Source of the DNA: Acidobacteriota bacterium
Lineage (GTDB): Bacteria; Acidobacteriota; Terriglobia; Terriglobales; Acidobacteriaceae
Assembly (NCBI GenBank): GCA_018268915.1
Contig: JAFDVQ010000006.1
Coordinates: 930,001 to 994,000 of the forward strand
Direction of reading: 5' to 3'
DNA: 64,000 bases
Within the stretch, counting starts at the first letter, position 1; every line of letters begins with the position of its first letter. Both the position numbers and the translations under genes were made by a program. Positions 9,546 through 18,238 of the stretch are shown piece after piece. A model generated the notes under the pieces. It made no database searches. It had not been told where the DNA came from and was given only the letters and a program-made list of their open reading frames with translations.

Positions 9546-12185
9546 TCACTCGTTGCGGAGGGCTTGCATGGGGTTCACGGAGGCGGCGCGGCGGGCGGGG
9601 ATGAAGCAGGCGGCCAGGGCCACGAAGATGAGCACGAGAGTGGCGGCAGCGTAGGTGATGGGATCAGTGGCTTTGATTCCATAGACGTAGTCGGCCATGA
9701 TGCGGCTAAGAGATAGGGCGGCTGCGAGCCCGATGGCGACGCCGATCAAAGTGACACCGAGTCCTTCGCGCAGAATCTGACGGAGTACCGTGAAGCGGTC
9801 CGCGCCGAGAGCCATGCGGATGGCGAGTTCATGGGTGCGGCGGCTGACCGTGTAGGACATGACTCCGAAGATGCCGACTGCGGAGAGAAGCAGGGCAAGT
9901 GACGCAAAGATCCACACTAGCGTCATGGGGAAGCGCAGCGTGCCGTAGGTGCGGGCAATTTGCTCTGTGAGGAGCATTGGATCGCTCAGCGGCTGCTCAT
10001 TGTCGATGGCGAGTACAGCTTCGCGAATTGAAGGCACGATGGACAGTGGAGCTACAGTGGTGCGTACATCCAAGGAGGCGTACGAGATTGGGTGCTGTTC
10101 GAAAGGGACGTAGAGGTCGGAACGAGGCTCCCAGAGGTCGTATCCGCGGCGGTCTTTGACGATTCCCACGATTTCGACGGATTGGTTGGCGCTTTCGTTC
10201 TTGCCGGAGTAGACCTTCGCGAGGACGGACAGATGCCGACCGATGGGATTGGCGCCGGGCCAATAACGGTGCGCTGCCGTTTCGCTGATCAAGGCGACGG
10301 GAGTGGCTCCGTCACCGTCACTCTCGGCGAGATATCGACCCGCGACGAGTGCTATTCCCATGGCGGGGAAATCGCCGGGAGAAACGATATTGAGGCTCGC
10401 GGTAGGTTCCTGGCCGGCGATTACGACTGGCTGGCCTTCGGGCTGGAAGAAGACGCGAGAGCTATTCTGTTCGATTCCGACGGCAATGACCCCGGGGAGG
10501 GCTTGCGTACGCTGAAGAAGTTGGCGGAAGAACTGGGTCTGGTTGGCGGTAGAGGAGTACTTGTAGTGGGGCAGATCGATGCCCATGGTGACGACATTGG
10601 TTGGGTCGATGCCGAGGTCGACCTGCATCAGTCCCAGGAAGGTACGGATGAGAAGGCCAGCACCGGTGAGCAGAACCAGAGCGAGTGCAATTTCAGAGAT
10701 GACAAGGCCGTTGCGGAGGCGGCGGCGTCCTGATTCAGATGCTGAGTTGGCGCCGGTTTCTCGCAGCGATTCGTTGAGGTCGGTTCGAGATGCGATGAGA
10801 GCAGGAGCAAGACCGAAGATGATTCCCGTGAGGAGCGTCAGAGCGAGCGAGAAGAGTAGAACCCGCCAGTCGAGTTCGATGACGCTTGCATTGGGTACGC
10901 TGAACTGGCGGTAGTGAGTCATCTCGTAGGTGAGTATGCAATCGCCGATGAAGGCAAGAAGAAGGCCGAGGATGCCTCCGACGGTGGCGAGAACTACGCT
11001 CTCAGTGAGCAACTGAGTGACGATGCGGCGACGAGAGGCTCCGATCGCGGCGCGAATGGCGATCTCGCGTTTACGCACGGTGGCACGAGCGAGTAGAAGA
11101 TTCGCGACATTTCCGCAGGCGATGAGCAGCACGAATAGCACTGCTCCGGACATGATGAACAGGGGCTGGCCGATGTGGCGGTAGTAGGCGGCGTGAAGCG
11201 GTTCAACTTTGAAGCCCCAGCCTTTGTTGGCCACGGGGTGTACGACAGCCAGGTTTGCGGCGAGGGTATCCATGGCGGCCTGCGCCTGCTTGACGGTGAC
11301 GCCAGGCTGAAGGCGGGCTTGCGTTTGGAGGTCCCGCGATGTGGCTCGGCCTTTCTCGCTGAGTTCTTCGGGAGTGAGAGCAAGCGGAACAAAGACGCCC
11401 ATCTCCTGATCCCACGTGAATCGAAAACGCTCGGGCATCACGCCGACGATGGTGTAGGGCTTCTCGTCGAGGCGAATGGTCTTACCGAGGATCGCGGGAT
11501 CAGAACCGTAGCGCGTCTGCCAGAGTTTATGGCCCAGGATGGCGACTTGATCGTGGCCTTGCTGCATTTCTTCGGCGATGAAGAGGCGGCCTATCATCGG
11601 CTGAACGCCGAAGATGGGGAGCATATCGAGCGAGGTCGCGACGCTGTCGACGCTTTCAGGGTGATTGCCTTCCGTGATATTGAAGCCGGCCCAGCGGCAG
11701 TAACCAACTTGCTGGAAGATGTTTTTCTGATTGGCGATGTCGAGGATGTTTGGGCCGGAGACGCCGGTCTGCACGTAGCCTTCGCCCTTCTGGTTTCTCC
11801 ATTGGCCGAGGCCGACAAGCTGTTCGGGACTGGGATATGGGAGCGGGCGAAGAATGATGGCGCTGACCAGGCTGAAGATTGCGGCGTTGGCACCGATGCC
11901 GAGGGCGAGAGTGAGAGTCGCAGTCAACGTAAAGCCCGGACTCTTGAGAAGGGCTCGCATTGCGTAACGGATGTCGGCAAAGAGCCGTTCGATGTTAGCC
12001 CAGCCCCAGGCTTCGTGGGTATATTCGCGGATCAGAGTGGTGTTGCCGACGGCGCGGCGAGCGGCATAGCGGGCAGCTTCAGGCGATAAACCACGGTCGC
12101 GCTGTTCCTCCTCCTCAAGGTCGAGGTCGGATTGAAGTTCGCGCTCGAGGTCGGCGTTTCGTTTTCGAAGCTGCCACCATTTCAT
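9546..12185 (-). CDS. ADOP-family FtsX/MacB-like permease
   Basis: 879 residues from the ATG at 12185 (GAGGAGAAC 4 bases before). Order: an N-terminal soluble segment (1-80) with LERELQSDLDLEEEEQRDRGLSPEAARY, typical of acidobacterial duplicated orphan permeases; a MacB_PCD periplasmic domain flanked by spans (ALLKSPGFTLTATLTLALGIGANAAIF, then FVLLIACGNVANLLLARATVRKREIAIRAAIGASR); a second periplasmic domain; and a final FtsX domain with three spans (SYTVSRRTHELAIRMALGAD, ending PARRAASVNPMQALRNE). There is no ATPase domain or ATPase gene nearby, as usual for this family. It may work with a separate ATPase or as a mechanical sensor/exporter; substrate unknown. The padR gene lies 1 base upstream. 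Confidence 0.93.
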   Translation of the reverse strand: MKWWQLRKRNADLERELQSDLDLEEEEQRDRGLSPEAARYAARRAVGNTTLIREYTHEAWGWANIERLFADIRYAMRALLKSPGFTLTATLTLALGIGANAAIFSLVSAIILRPLPYPSPEQLVGLGQWRNQKGEGYVQTGVSGPNILDIANQKNIFQQVGYCRWAGFNITEGNHPESVDSVATSLDMLPIFGVQPMIGRLFIAEEMQQGHDQVAILGHKLWQTRYGSDPAILGKTIRLDEKPYTIVGVMPERFRFTWDQEMGVFVPLALTPEELSEKGRATSRDLQTQARLQPGVTVKQAQAAMDTLAANLAVVHPVANKGWGFKVEPLHAAYYRHIGQPLFIMSGAVLFVLLIACGNVANLLLARATVRKREIAIRAAIGASRRRIVTQLLTESVVLATVGGILGLLLAFIGDCILTYEMTHYRQFSVPNASVIELDWRVLLFSLALTLLTGIIFGLAPALIASRTDLNESLRETGANSASESGRRRLRNGLVISEIALALVLLTGAGLLIRTFLGLMQVDLGIDPTNVVTMGIDLPHYKYSSTANQTQFFRQLLQRTQALPGVIAVGIEQNSSRVFFQPEGQPVVIAGQEPTASLNIVSPGDFPAMGIALVAGRYLAESDGDGATPVALISETAAHRYWPGANPIGRHLSVLAKVYSGKNESANQSVEIVGIVKDRRGYDLWEPRSDLYVPFEQHPISYASLDVRTTVAPLSIVPSIREAVLAIDNEQPLSDPMLLTEQIARTYGTLRFPMTLVWIFASLALLLSAVGIFGVMSYTVSRRTHELAIRMALGADRFTVLRQILREGLGVTLIGVAIGLAAALSLSRIMADYVYGIKATDPITYAAATLVLIFVALAACFIPARRAASVNPMQALRNE

Positions 12186-12186
12186 T

Positions 12187-12540
12187 TCAGTTCTCCTCGG
12201 CGGTGGGCCACATGACGCGGGCAACGGCTTCGGACATCTGTTTCCACTGGGATTCTTCTACGAGGAGTTGTTTTCGCCCTTTCTCGGTGAGGCGGTAGTA
12301 CTTGAATTCACGATTGCGATCGGGAGCGGTTTCCCATTTCGCTATTACCCAGCCTCGTTTTTCGAGACGGTGCAGCGCAGGGTAGAGAGAACCGTGCTGC
12401 ATCTGGAGGAAGTCGTCTGTGGTGCGCTGAATGTGCTTGCCTATCTGGTGGCCATGCGCCGGGCCATAGAGCAGCGTTCGAAGGATGAGCATGTCGAGCG
12501 TGCCTTGCAGGAGGTTGGCGCTCTGGCGTTTTGCGGTCAT
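12187..12540 (-). CDS. PadR-family regulator of the ADOP operon
   Basis: 117 residues. The winged helix is plain: NLLQGTLDMLILRTLLYGPAHGHQIGKHI, then LYPALHRLEKRGWV and KYYRLTEKGRKQL. These match the PadR group (acidobacterial PadR, often linked with ADOP permeases). The stop codon is 1 base from the permease start, so the two are translated together. A strong promoter and a 28-bp palindrome over its -10 box sit immediately upstream (12551-12599), which suggests that PadR represses its own operon. The inducer is unknown; PadR proteins often respond to phenolics or drugs. Confidence 0.93.
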   Translation of the reverse strand: MTAKRQSANLLQGTLDMLILRTLLYGPAHGHQIGKHIQRTTDDFLQMQHGSLYPALHRLEKRGWVIAKWETAPDRNREFKYYRLTEKGRKQLLVEESQWKQMSEAVARVMWPTAEEN

Positions 12541-12548
12541 AGAAGACG

Positions 12549-12599
12549 TTCTACCCTCGTTGAAATGCGAGGGTAGACACTCGACTATCCGGTGTCAAG
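12549..12599 (-). promoter_or_regulatory. padR operon promoter with overlapping palindrome
   Basis: On the minus strand TTGACA is followed after 17 bases by TACCCT. The -10 box lies inside the inverted repeat TCTACCCTCG (8-base spacer) CGAGGGTAGA, arms of 10 bp, ending about 9 bases before the padR start codon. A repressor bound there would block polymerase. The palindrome fits a dimeric winged-helix regulator; it is the natural candidate for the PadR operator. Confidence 0.7.
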
Positions 12600-12642
12600 A
12601 GTCTTGTGACGGGCGAATCGACCGCGTGGGTATCGACTTGTC

Positions 12643-13992
12643 CTATTTCTCTCGATCATCGCTGCGCGATGCCGGCTCGGCTGCAGGCTCCTCGCCATAC
12701 CACCACCATTTGGGTTCGGGGCGGCTGCCGTGGCGGAGGAGAAGCGCATCGATCTGCGGATTTACCGGCACGTGTCGTTCCGGAATCCTGGCACCCGCGG
12801 CGATGAGTGTTTCGATGATCTGCGAGTAGGTGTGCGTATCACCGCCGTGTGCGGCGGACCATAGCGTCTGTCCGAGGATGGTGCCGCCATACATGTTTTG
12901 CGATTCGAGGTCAGGCTTGTATTTGAGCAGAAGTTTCAGCGTGCCGAGGCGGCCGAAGATCACGGTGTAGTGAATTCCTGTTTGGCCATCTCCGGAGTGC
13001 TCGGTGAGGTCCGCGCCGCGCTCGACGAGGAATTCGACTACGCTATTGGCGCCGTAACCACAGGCATATCGGAAGGCCTCCTGCATGAGCTTTTTGGAGA
13101 ATTTGCGGGTGCCATTTTCGTTGAAATGCTGGCGGACTCTGGTGAGGTCGTCGAGTGCGGCAGCTGAGATGAAGTCGACAGGCGCGCCCTTTGCCGCCAG
13201 AAAGCGCGCAGACTCGAGTCGGCCATTTGCGAGGCAGGCAAACACGAGGGAGTGCGCACGTCCCGCCGCGCCCTTGTTGCCTAAGTCCGCACCGCGATCA
13301 AGCAGCAATTGGAGCAACTCGTTCATGACGCCCGCCTTTGCAGGATGGACGCTGGTGGCGACGAGGCCGAGGGTCGTGCATTGGCTTCCGTAGACTTCGC
13401 AAGTTGCATCGATTTCGGCACCGCGATCCAGGAGGAGCCTGGCAAGTCTCACAATGTTCTTTGGAGTTCGCTGGCGATAGCCTTCCATGCCGTTTGCGGA
13501 GACGTAGTGAAGCAGCGTCGCTTTATGTTCGCGATCGGAGCGAGCGCGCACAAGGTTGGGATTTCGGGTGAGCAGGCTTTGCAGCGTAGCGAACTCCCCG
13601 TTGACTATTGCCTCTGCTGCCGCCTCGAACTGGGCAGACGGCGAGTTCGGCTGCGATAGCTTTCGGAAATGCTGCGCAAATCTTGCCCAGGTGGAGAAGC
13701 CATGGGATCGGGCGAGGACGAGGCGGGCTTTCGCCTGGGTTGCAGTGCTGCGCAGTTCCTGAGTTGCAAAGGCGAAAACTTGATTGATCCACCTGCTTGT
13801 CCAGGCTGACTTGTTCTGCCTTTTGATGGCTCCGGATGCGCTGATGTGTCGGGTGATCCAGTCATGGGCCCAATCGGACACTGAATCTTCTCCGGCTTTC
13901 GATGCGGCTACCAGAGACTTGGCAAGCTTTTCAAAGTGGGCGATCGTGACATTTTTTGGAAGGGGGAGCGCGTCCTGAGGGTTGGGGAACAT
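12643..13992 (-). CDS. ankyrin-repeat protein
   Basis: 449 residues, cytoplasmic, no signal peptide. The N-terminal 110 residues are helical and basic. Ankyrin-type repeats run from about 130 to 420: for instance ATLLHYVSANGMEGYRQ, VRLARLLLDRGAEIDATC, NELLQLLLDRGADLGNKG, SVVEFLVERGADL, GQTGIHYTVIFGRLGTLKLLL. Such repeats bind other proteins. AGGAGG lies 9 bases before the ATG. The gene begins 20 bases after the stop of the M50 protease gene on the same strand, so they form an operon. It may tether or regulate a substrate of that protease; this is inference. Confidence 0.85.
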   Translation of the reverse strand: MFPNPQDALPLPKNVTIAHFEKLAKSLVAASKAGEDSVSDWAHDWITRHISASGAIKRQNKSAWTSRWINQVFAFATQELRSTATQAKARLVLARSHGFSTWARFAQHFRKLSQPNSPSAQFEAAAEAIVNGEFATLQSLLTRNPNLVRARSDREHKATLLHYVSANGMEGYRQRTPKNIVRLARLLLDRGAEIDATCEVYGSQCTTLGLVATSVHPAKAGVMNELLQLLLDRGADLGNKGAAGRAHSLVFACLANGRLESARFLAAKGAPVDFISAAALDDLTRVRQHFNENGTRKFSKKLMQEAFRYACGYGANSVVEFLVERGADLTEHSGDGQTGIHYTVIFGRLGTLKLLLKYKPDLESQNMYGGTILGQTLWSAAHGGDTHTYSQIIETLIAAGARIPERHVPVNPQIDALLLRHGSRPEPKWWWYGEEPAAEPASRSDDREK

Positions 13993-14012
13993 CTGAATCT
14001 CGCCTCCTGTAA

Positions 14013-15740
14013 TCAGGCGGGGACGTTGCCGTCGGGAGAGGTCTTGCGGCTACCAACTTGAAGCGTGCAGTCGCGAGCAGGCATGCGAAGGAGTTTTGCG
14101 GAGGAGACGGAGGGATGCTGTGAATCCGATGGGGATGCGGAGTTAAGAAGATCGCGCATGAGCCGATAACGATCGCGATCAAACTCGTAAGCACCTGCGA
14201 TGGGAAGTTCGCGAGCGAGGGCGGCGCCGACGTTCCACGCGTCGCGTGCTTCGAGCGGGTGGTTCTCGATGAAATGGAGAGCGGAGCGAGCGAGCCAGTA
14301 GTCGACGCCGAAATGGGTGGGTGTCTTTGCTTCGAATTGATCCCAGTACCGACGTGCGGCAAGGGCATCACGTTTGAGAAAGACGGCATTGAAGACAAAC
14401 GACGGAAGCAAATCAGACGGGAAGCTGAGGGCGGCGTCCTGAGCCATCGAGGTCACTTCAGTGAACTGCGCGCGTGCTTCGTCGATCTGGTTACGGTCGA
14501 GGAAATAGGAAGTGGCGAAGATGCGCAGCATCAGAGCTTCGCGTCCGGAGGTGAAATACGCCGCCGCGCTGTTGATGGCCTGGATGTCGTAGTTGCGCGG
14601 ACGAAGCGGCGTGACTGAGCTGGAGAGGACGAAAGAGTAGACGCGGTGAAGCTCGGCCCATGGTCCGCCAGAGAGCAACTGGAAGATGCGCGCGCCGTCG
14701 GAGTAGAGAGCTTCGGGGCGGAATGGAACCAGATTGATCGTGAACGTGACGATGTTTACGAGCGCGAAGAAAGCTGTCGGTTCCCAGTAGAGCTCCCATT
14801 GCTGATCCCTGGCAGAGACGGTCAGGAATACGGCGAGAAGGCCGGCGATGAGATTGCTGAGCGGCCCTGCACTGATCATCGCGATCTCGACCCAGCGGCT
14901 CTGGTTAGGTTTAGCGGAGACGATGCCGGTAGATCCGCCAAAGGAGAGGAATCCAGCGGGAACAAAACGATAGGTCCAGCGGCCGTCGCGGATGCGCCAC
15001 TGAAAGGGCCCAACAACGAATGTGCGGAGCTTCATGCCGAGCGCGAGTCCGACGCACGCGTGAGCGGCTTCATGCAGGCAGATGGTGAGGAAGATGACGA
15101 GCAGAATGATGGGCCACGCAACGGCTCCGCGAATGAAGGGAAGGTTTTGCGCGTGTCCCCATCGGGTATAGAAGATGATGCCGCCCCAGACTCCCGTGAG
15201 TGCGAGGCCGGAGACGAAGAGATCGAGGAAGGCGCTGGTCCCGTCGCCACGATGGCGGGTCTTCCGTGCGGATTGAATGGACTCGGACGATGTTCTCGAA
15301 AAGACGATGAGACCGAGGATTCCGACTGCCAAGAAAAATACCTGGAAGAGAAGATAGGTTCCGCGGAAGTGATGGCGTCCGGAGTTAAAGAGGGTCAAGC
15401 GGGCGGTGAGGAGCGCGGCGGTGGAGAGAATCATGAGAATGCTGGCCGCGATCGACCACCCTCGTGCGGATCGGCGCCCTTGCTTGAGAGTCCACCACGC
15501 CGTGCCGTAGGTGAGTGCCATCAGCAGCGGGATGAAGCGGACGAAGTAGCTGAGTGAAAGAAATGAGATGGATGATAGGTGCCTGCCACCTGCGGAGTCC
15601 CACGGATTGGGCTGCGGGTGCTGGCGCATCCAGAGGAAAGTTCGCACCATGAAGATGGAGACGACAAGAGAAACGAGCGTGAGATAGCCGAAGCAGATGC
15701 GCAGGAATGCTCGGAGGCGTCGCATGGTGGGGGTTTCCAT
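14013..15740 (-). CDS. M50 (site-2 type) membrane metallopeptidase paralogue A
   Basis: About 575 residues from the ATG at 15740; an ATG 15 bases inside is also possible. A longer open frame to 16178 runs under the SnoaL-like gene and is rejected. Five or six N-terminal spans precede the zinc site HEAAH (near residue 223), and the second motif NLVPFRPEALYSDG follows near 335, where the Asp is the third ligand in M50 proteases. The sequence after HEAAH (LALGMKLRTFVVGPFQWRIRDGRW) is shared with paralogue B. The C-terminal 200 residues are helical and cytosolic-looking, with TPR-like spacing. It likely cuts a membrane-bound substrate. It is in an operon with the ankyrin gene. Paralogue B lies 0.7 kb away. 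Confidence 0.85.
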   Translation of the reverse strand: METPTMRRLRAFLRICFGYLTLVSLVVSIFMVRTFLWMRQHPQPNPWDSAGGRHLSSISFLSLSYFVRFIPLLMALTYGTAWWTLKQGRRSARGWSIAASILMILSTAALLTARLTLFNSGRHHFRGTYLLFQVFFLAVGILGLIVFSRTSSESIQSARKTRHRGDGTSAFLDLFVSGLALTGVWGGIIFYTRWGHAQNLPFIRGAVAWPIILLVIFLTICLHEAAHACVGLALGMKLRTFVVGPFQWRIRDGRWTYRFVPAGFLSFGGSTGIVSAKPNQSRWVEIAMISAGPLSNLIAGLLAVFLTVSARDQQWELYWEPTAFFALVNIVTFTINLVPFRPEALYSDGARIFQLLSGGPWAELHRVYSFVLSSSVTPLRPRNYDIQAINSAAAYFTSGREALMLRIFATSYFLDRNQIDEARAQFTEVTSMAQDAALSFPSDLLPSFVFNAVFLKRDALAARRYWDQFEAKTPTHFGVDYWLARSALHFIENHPLEARDAWNVGAALARELPIAGAYEFDRDRYRLMRDLLNSASPSDSQHPSVSSAKLLRMPARDCTLQVGSRKTSPDGNVPA

Positions 15741-15987
15741 GGGCAGGTTGGAGAAGCAGGTTCGGCTGCTTGTCACTATATCGCAGGAAACAGAATGGTT
15801 TTGGCAGAAAGTGACGAGCCGAAGATGGTCAAAATCTTGTTGGAGGATGTAAAGAAGATCGATCCTGTGAGTCGAAGACGGCAAGTGAGCCTTGGAAAGT
15901 GTGGCGGACAAGACAGGATCACCAGGCTTGTCGTCACGTTCCGCGTGGCGCGGCTCGGCTAAGCTTCTCTGCAAGGGGGAGAAGACA

Positions 15988-16404
15988 TTGCCTGAAACTG
16001 AAAACATCGCGATAGTCGGCCGGTTCGTAGAGGAGGTCATCAACCAGGGTCGGTATGAAGTGGCAGATGAACTTGTTGAGGAGAATTTTGTTGAACTCGA
16101 TCCTCTACCCGGGCAGGAGCAGGGGCGGGAAGGGCTGAAGGATGTGATTCGCATGATGCGGTCAGCCTTCCCGGACATTCACTGGTCGATTGAGGAAACA
16201 ATCGCGGCGGCCGATAAGGTGGTTTCGCGATTCCAATGGACGGGAACGAACCGAGGGAAATTTCTTGGATTTCCTGCGACGGGCCGGCAGGTTGTGGTGA
16301 CCGGGGTCGTGATTGACCGGCTGCATGCGGGGAAGATGGCGGACAGCAGGATTCTGATGGACTCCATGGGGATGATGCAGCAGCTCGGGGTGATCCCGGG
16401 GTAA
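15988..16404 (+). CDS. SnoaL-like / ester cyclase-fold protein
   Basis: 138 residues from the TTG at 15988, chosen because AGGGGGAG lies 7 bases before it and the family begins near LPETENIAIVGRFVEEVINQG. SnoaL_2 landmarks follow in order: ADELVEENFVELDPLPGQEQG, EGLKDVIRMMRSAFPDIHWSIEETIAAADKVVSRF, then GTNRGKFLGFPATGRQV and the closing IDRLHAGKMADSRILMDSMGMMQQLG. The fold is a small alpha+beta cone. Members are polyketide cyclases or ligand-binding proteins; its substrate is unknown. It faces away from M50 paralogue A and ends 17 bases from M50 paralogue B (convergent). Confidence 0.8.
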   Translation: MPETENIAIVGRFVEEVINQGRYEVADELVEENFVELDPLPGQEQGREGLKDVIRMMRSAFPDIHWSIEETIAAADKVVSRFQWTGTNRGKFLGFPATGRQVVVTGVVIDRLHAGKMADSRILMDSMGMMQQLGVIPG

Positions 16405-16421
16405 GTCGGTCCGAGATAGGA

Positions 16422-18086
16422 CTATTCAGACGCCAGTACTGGAACGACCTCAGCAATCGGCCCGGCTGATTCAGATGTCTCGATCGCTTGTGATTCCGGC
16501 GTTGCGTCTAGTATCTGCTTCATGTGCGCATAGAAGTCGCGATCGTAGTTGTAGGTTCCAGCATCAGGCAATTTCTCCAGATAAGCATGGCCCACGTTCC
16601 AAGTATCTCGGGCGGCAGGGATGTCGCCCTCAATCCAATGGAAGATGCATTTTGCGAGCAGATAATCCTGGTCAAGATTGGTGAGCTTTTTGGATTGCAT
16701 CGAGTTCCACCAGTAGCGCACGTAGGCCGGATCTGTGCCAACGAAGAAACCCTTGATGACGAAACTCGTGTGGAGTTCGGGCGGCGCGTCCGATGCAGAT
16801 TCATGGAAGATGCGTTCGGCATCGCAGAGGGATTTGCAGGCTTCATCGATGAGATGTCGATCGTAGTAGTAGGACGATGCGAAGAGGCGAAGAAGCAGAG
16901 CTTCGCGTCCGGCGGTGAAGTGGACAGATGCTCGCCGGATCGCCTGGATGTCGTAGTCGCGGGGGCGACGCTGAGAGACGAGGGTGCAGCTCACAGTCTT
17001 TACAACTCTGTGATAGTCGGCGGTGGGAGACTGGCGGAATAGCTGAAGAACGCGTGCACCGTCGGAGTACAGGCCGTCAGGGCGGAGCGGAATGAGGTTT
17101 ACGACACCTGCGACGAGGCTGACGGTGGCAAAGAGCGCAAAACTCTCCCAGAGAAACCACCAAGGAGAATCCGGAGCGGAGTATGCAAATGCGGCCGCGA
17201 CTGCACCCGTGAGGAGATTTACAAATGGTCCGGCAGCGATCATTGCAACTTCATGCCAACGGCTTATGTCGGGATCGACAGGCGTGAGACCGGCGGCACC
17301 GGAGAAAGCCAGAAGTTGAGCAGGATGAAACTCGAACTTCCATCGGCCCCGGCGGATCTGGAACTGAAAAGGGCCGACGATGAACGCGCGCAGCTTCATG
17401 CCGACGCCGATGCCGACGAGGGCATGCGCGGCTTCGTGAAGGACGGTGACGAGCCCGATAATGAGCAGCCACTGGATCCATGAGGCCAACCCATGGGTGA
17501 GTGGGAGCCCTTGTTGCATGCCCCATCGCGTATAGACCTCTACAAGCCATAGGGTAGCTGCGACCTGGACGATGACGCCGATCGTATCGAGATATTTGTG
17601 AGTCCCGTCTCCGGCGACGCGCGGAGACGGCGAGTCCGTAAGCGCAGAGTCTCTAGAGGTGAAGGCGATGATGCCGGCGATTCCGACGAGCACGTGACCA
17701 CCGATGATCCACGCGAACAGCGGTGGGTGTCCAGTGGGGAAGCGGCTGTTCACGTAAAAGTCGATCGACCAGAGGCCCACGCCTGTGAGCAGCAGGCTCG
17801 CGCTTGCGATAAGTGCCCAGACTCTTGCTGATCTCTTGCCCGCTCTCAGAGCCCACCAAGCGATCCCGTTGCATGCAGTGAGGATTACTGGAAGAACGAA
17901 GATGAATTGCGCGAGTAACAGCAGAAGGTTTTCGAGGAAGGTGGGACTTCTTGGGGCTTCTTCGAGAAATCGGTGGTTATCCGCACGCATGCGAATGAGA
18001 GCCGGAAGCACAGAAAAGCTTGCGACGAGATATATGAGCGCAGCATTCGCGAAGCAGGCGCGCAGGAGCTTGCGGAGGGTGAGCAT
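16422..18086 (-). CDS. M50 (site-2 type) membrane metallopeptidase paralogue B
   Basis: 554 residues. It begins MLTLRKLLRACFANAALIYLVASF, has five or more N-terminal spans, then the zinc motif HEAAH (near residue 216) followed by ALVGIGVGMKLRAFIVGPFQ, and the second motif NLIPLRPDGLYSDG near 327. The C-terminal part (about 350-554) is soluble, with repeated helix pairs (FTAGREALLLRLFASSYYYDRHLIDEA) like TPR repeats. It is a clear paralogue of 14013-15740 through the whole length, with the same FTAGREAL segment. An intramembrane protease acting on unknown membrane substrates is inferred; no sigma or anti-sigma gene lies next to it. Confidence 0.85.
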   Translation of the reverse strand: MLTLRKLLRACFANAALIYLVASFSVLPALIRMRADNHRFLEEAPRSPTFLENLLLLLAQFIFVLPVILTACNGIAWWALRAGKRSARVWALIASASLLLTGVGLWSIDFYVNSRFPTGHPPLFAWIIGGHVLVGIAGIIAFTSRDSALTDSPSPRVAGDGTHKYLDTIGVIVQVAATLWLVEVYTRWGMQQGLPLTHGLASWIQWLLIIGLVTVLHEAAHALVGIGVGMKLRAFIVGPFQFQIRRGRWKFEFHPAQLLAFSGAAGLTPVDPDISRWHEVAMIAAGPFVNLLTGAVAAAFAYSAPDSPWWFLWESFALFATVSLVAGVVNLIPLRPDGLYSDGARVLQLFRQSPTADYHRVVKTVSCTLVSQRRPRDYDIQAIRRASVHFTAGREALLLRLFASSYYYDRHLIDEACKSLCDAERIFHESASDAPPELHTSFVIKGFFVGTDPAYVRYWWNSMQSKKLTNLDQDYLLAKCIFHWIEGDIPAARDTWNVGHAYLEKLPDAGTYNYDRDFYAHMKQILDATPESQAIETSESAGPIAEVVPVLASE

Positions 18087-18238
18087 TAGCAGCAGGTCTC
18101 CGAGTAGATGGGAGCGGCTGGGGAAACCGCTGGGGCCACTATAACGCAGCTTTCAAGTGAAAGCATCGCCTTTAAAGTACCTTCAGAACTGACCCATTTG
18201 GGCACCGCAGGAGTTACTCTCTTTCGCAGAAGTGGCCT

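Noticed and set aside
11175..12089. 304-codon open frame on the plus strand
   Set aside because: Antisense to the ADOP permease, which has clear FtsX/MacB motifs.
14646..15557. 303-codon open frame on the plus strand
   Set aside because: Antisense to M50 paralogue A; very acidic and low in complexity, as shadow frames are here.
15741..16178. N-terminal extension of M50 paralogue A
   Set aside because: It runs under the SnoaL-like gene and is rich in Ser/Arg without membrane spans; the family start is near 15740.
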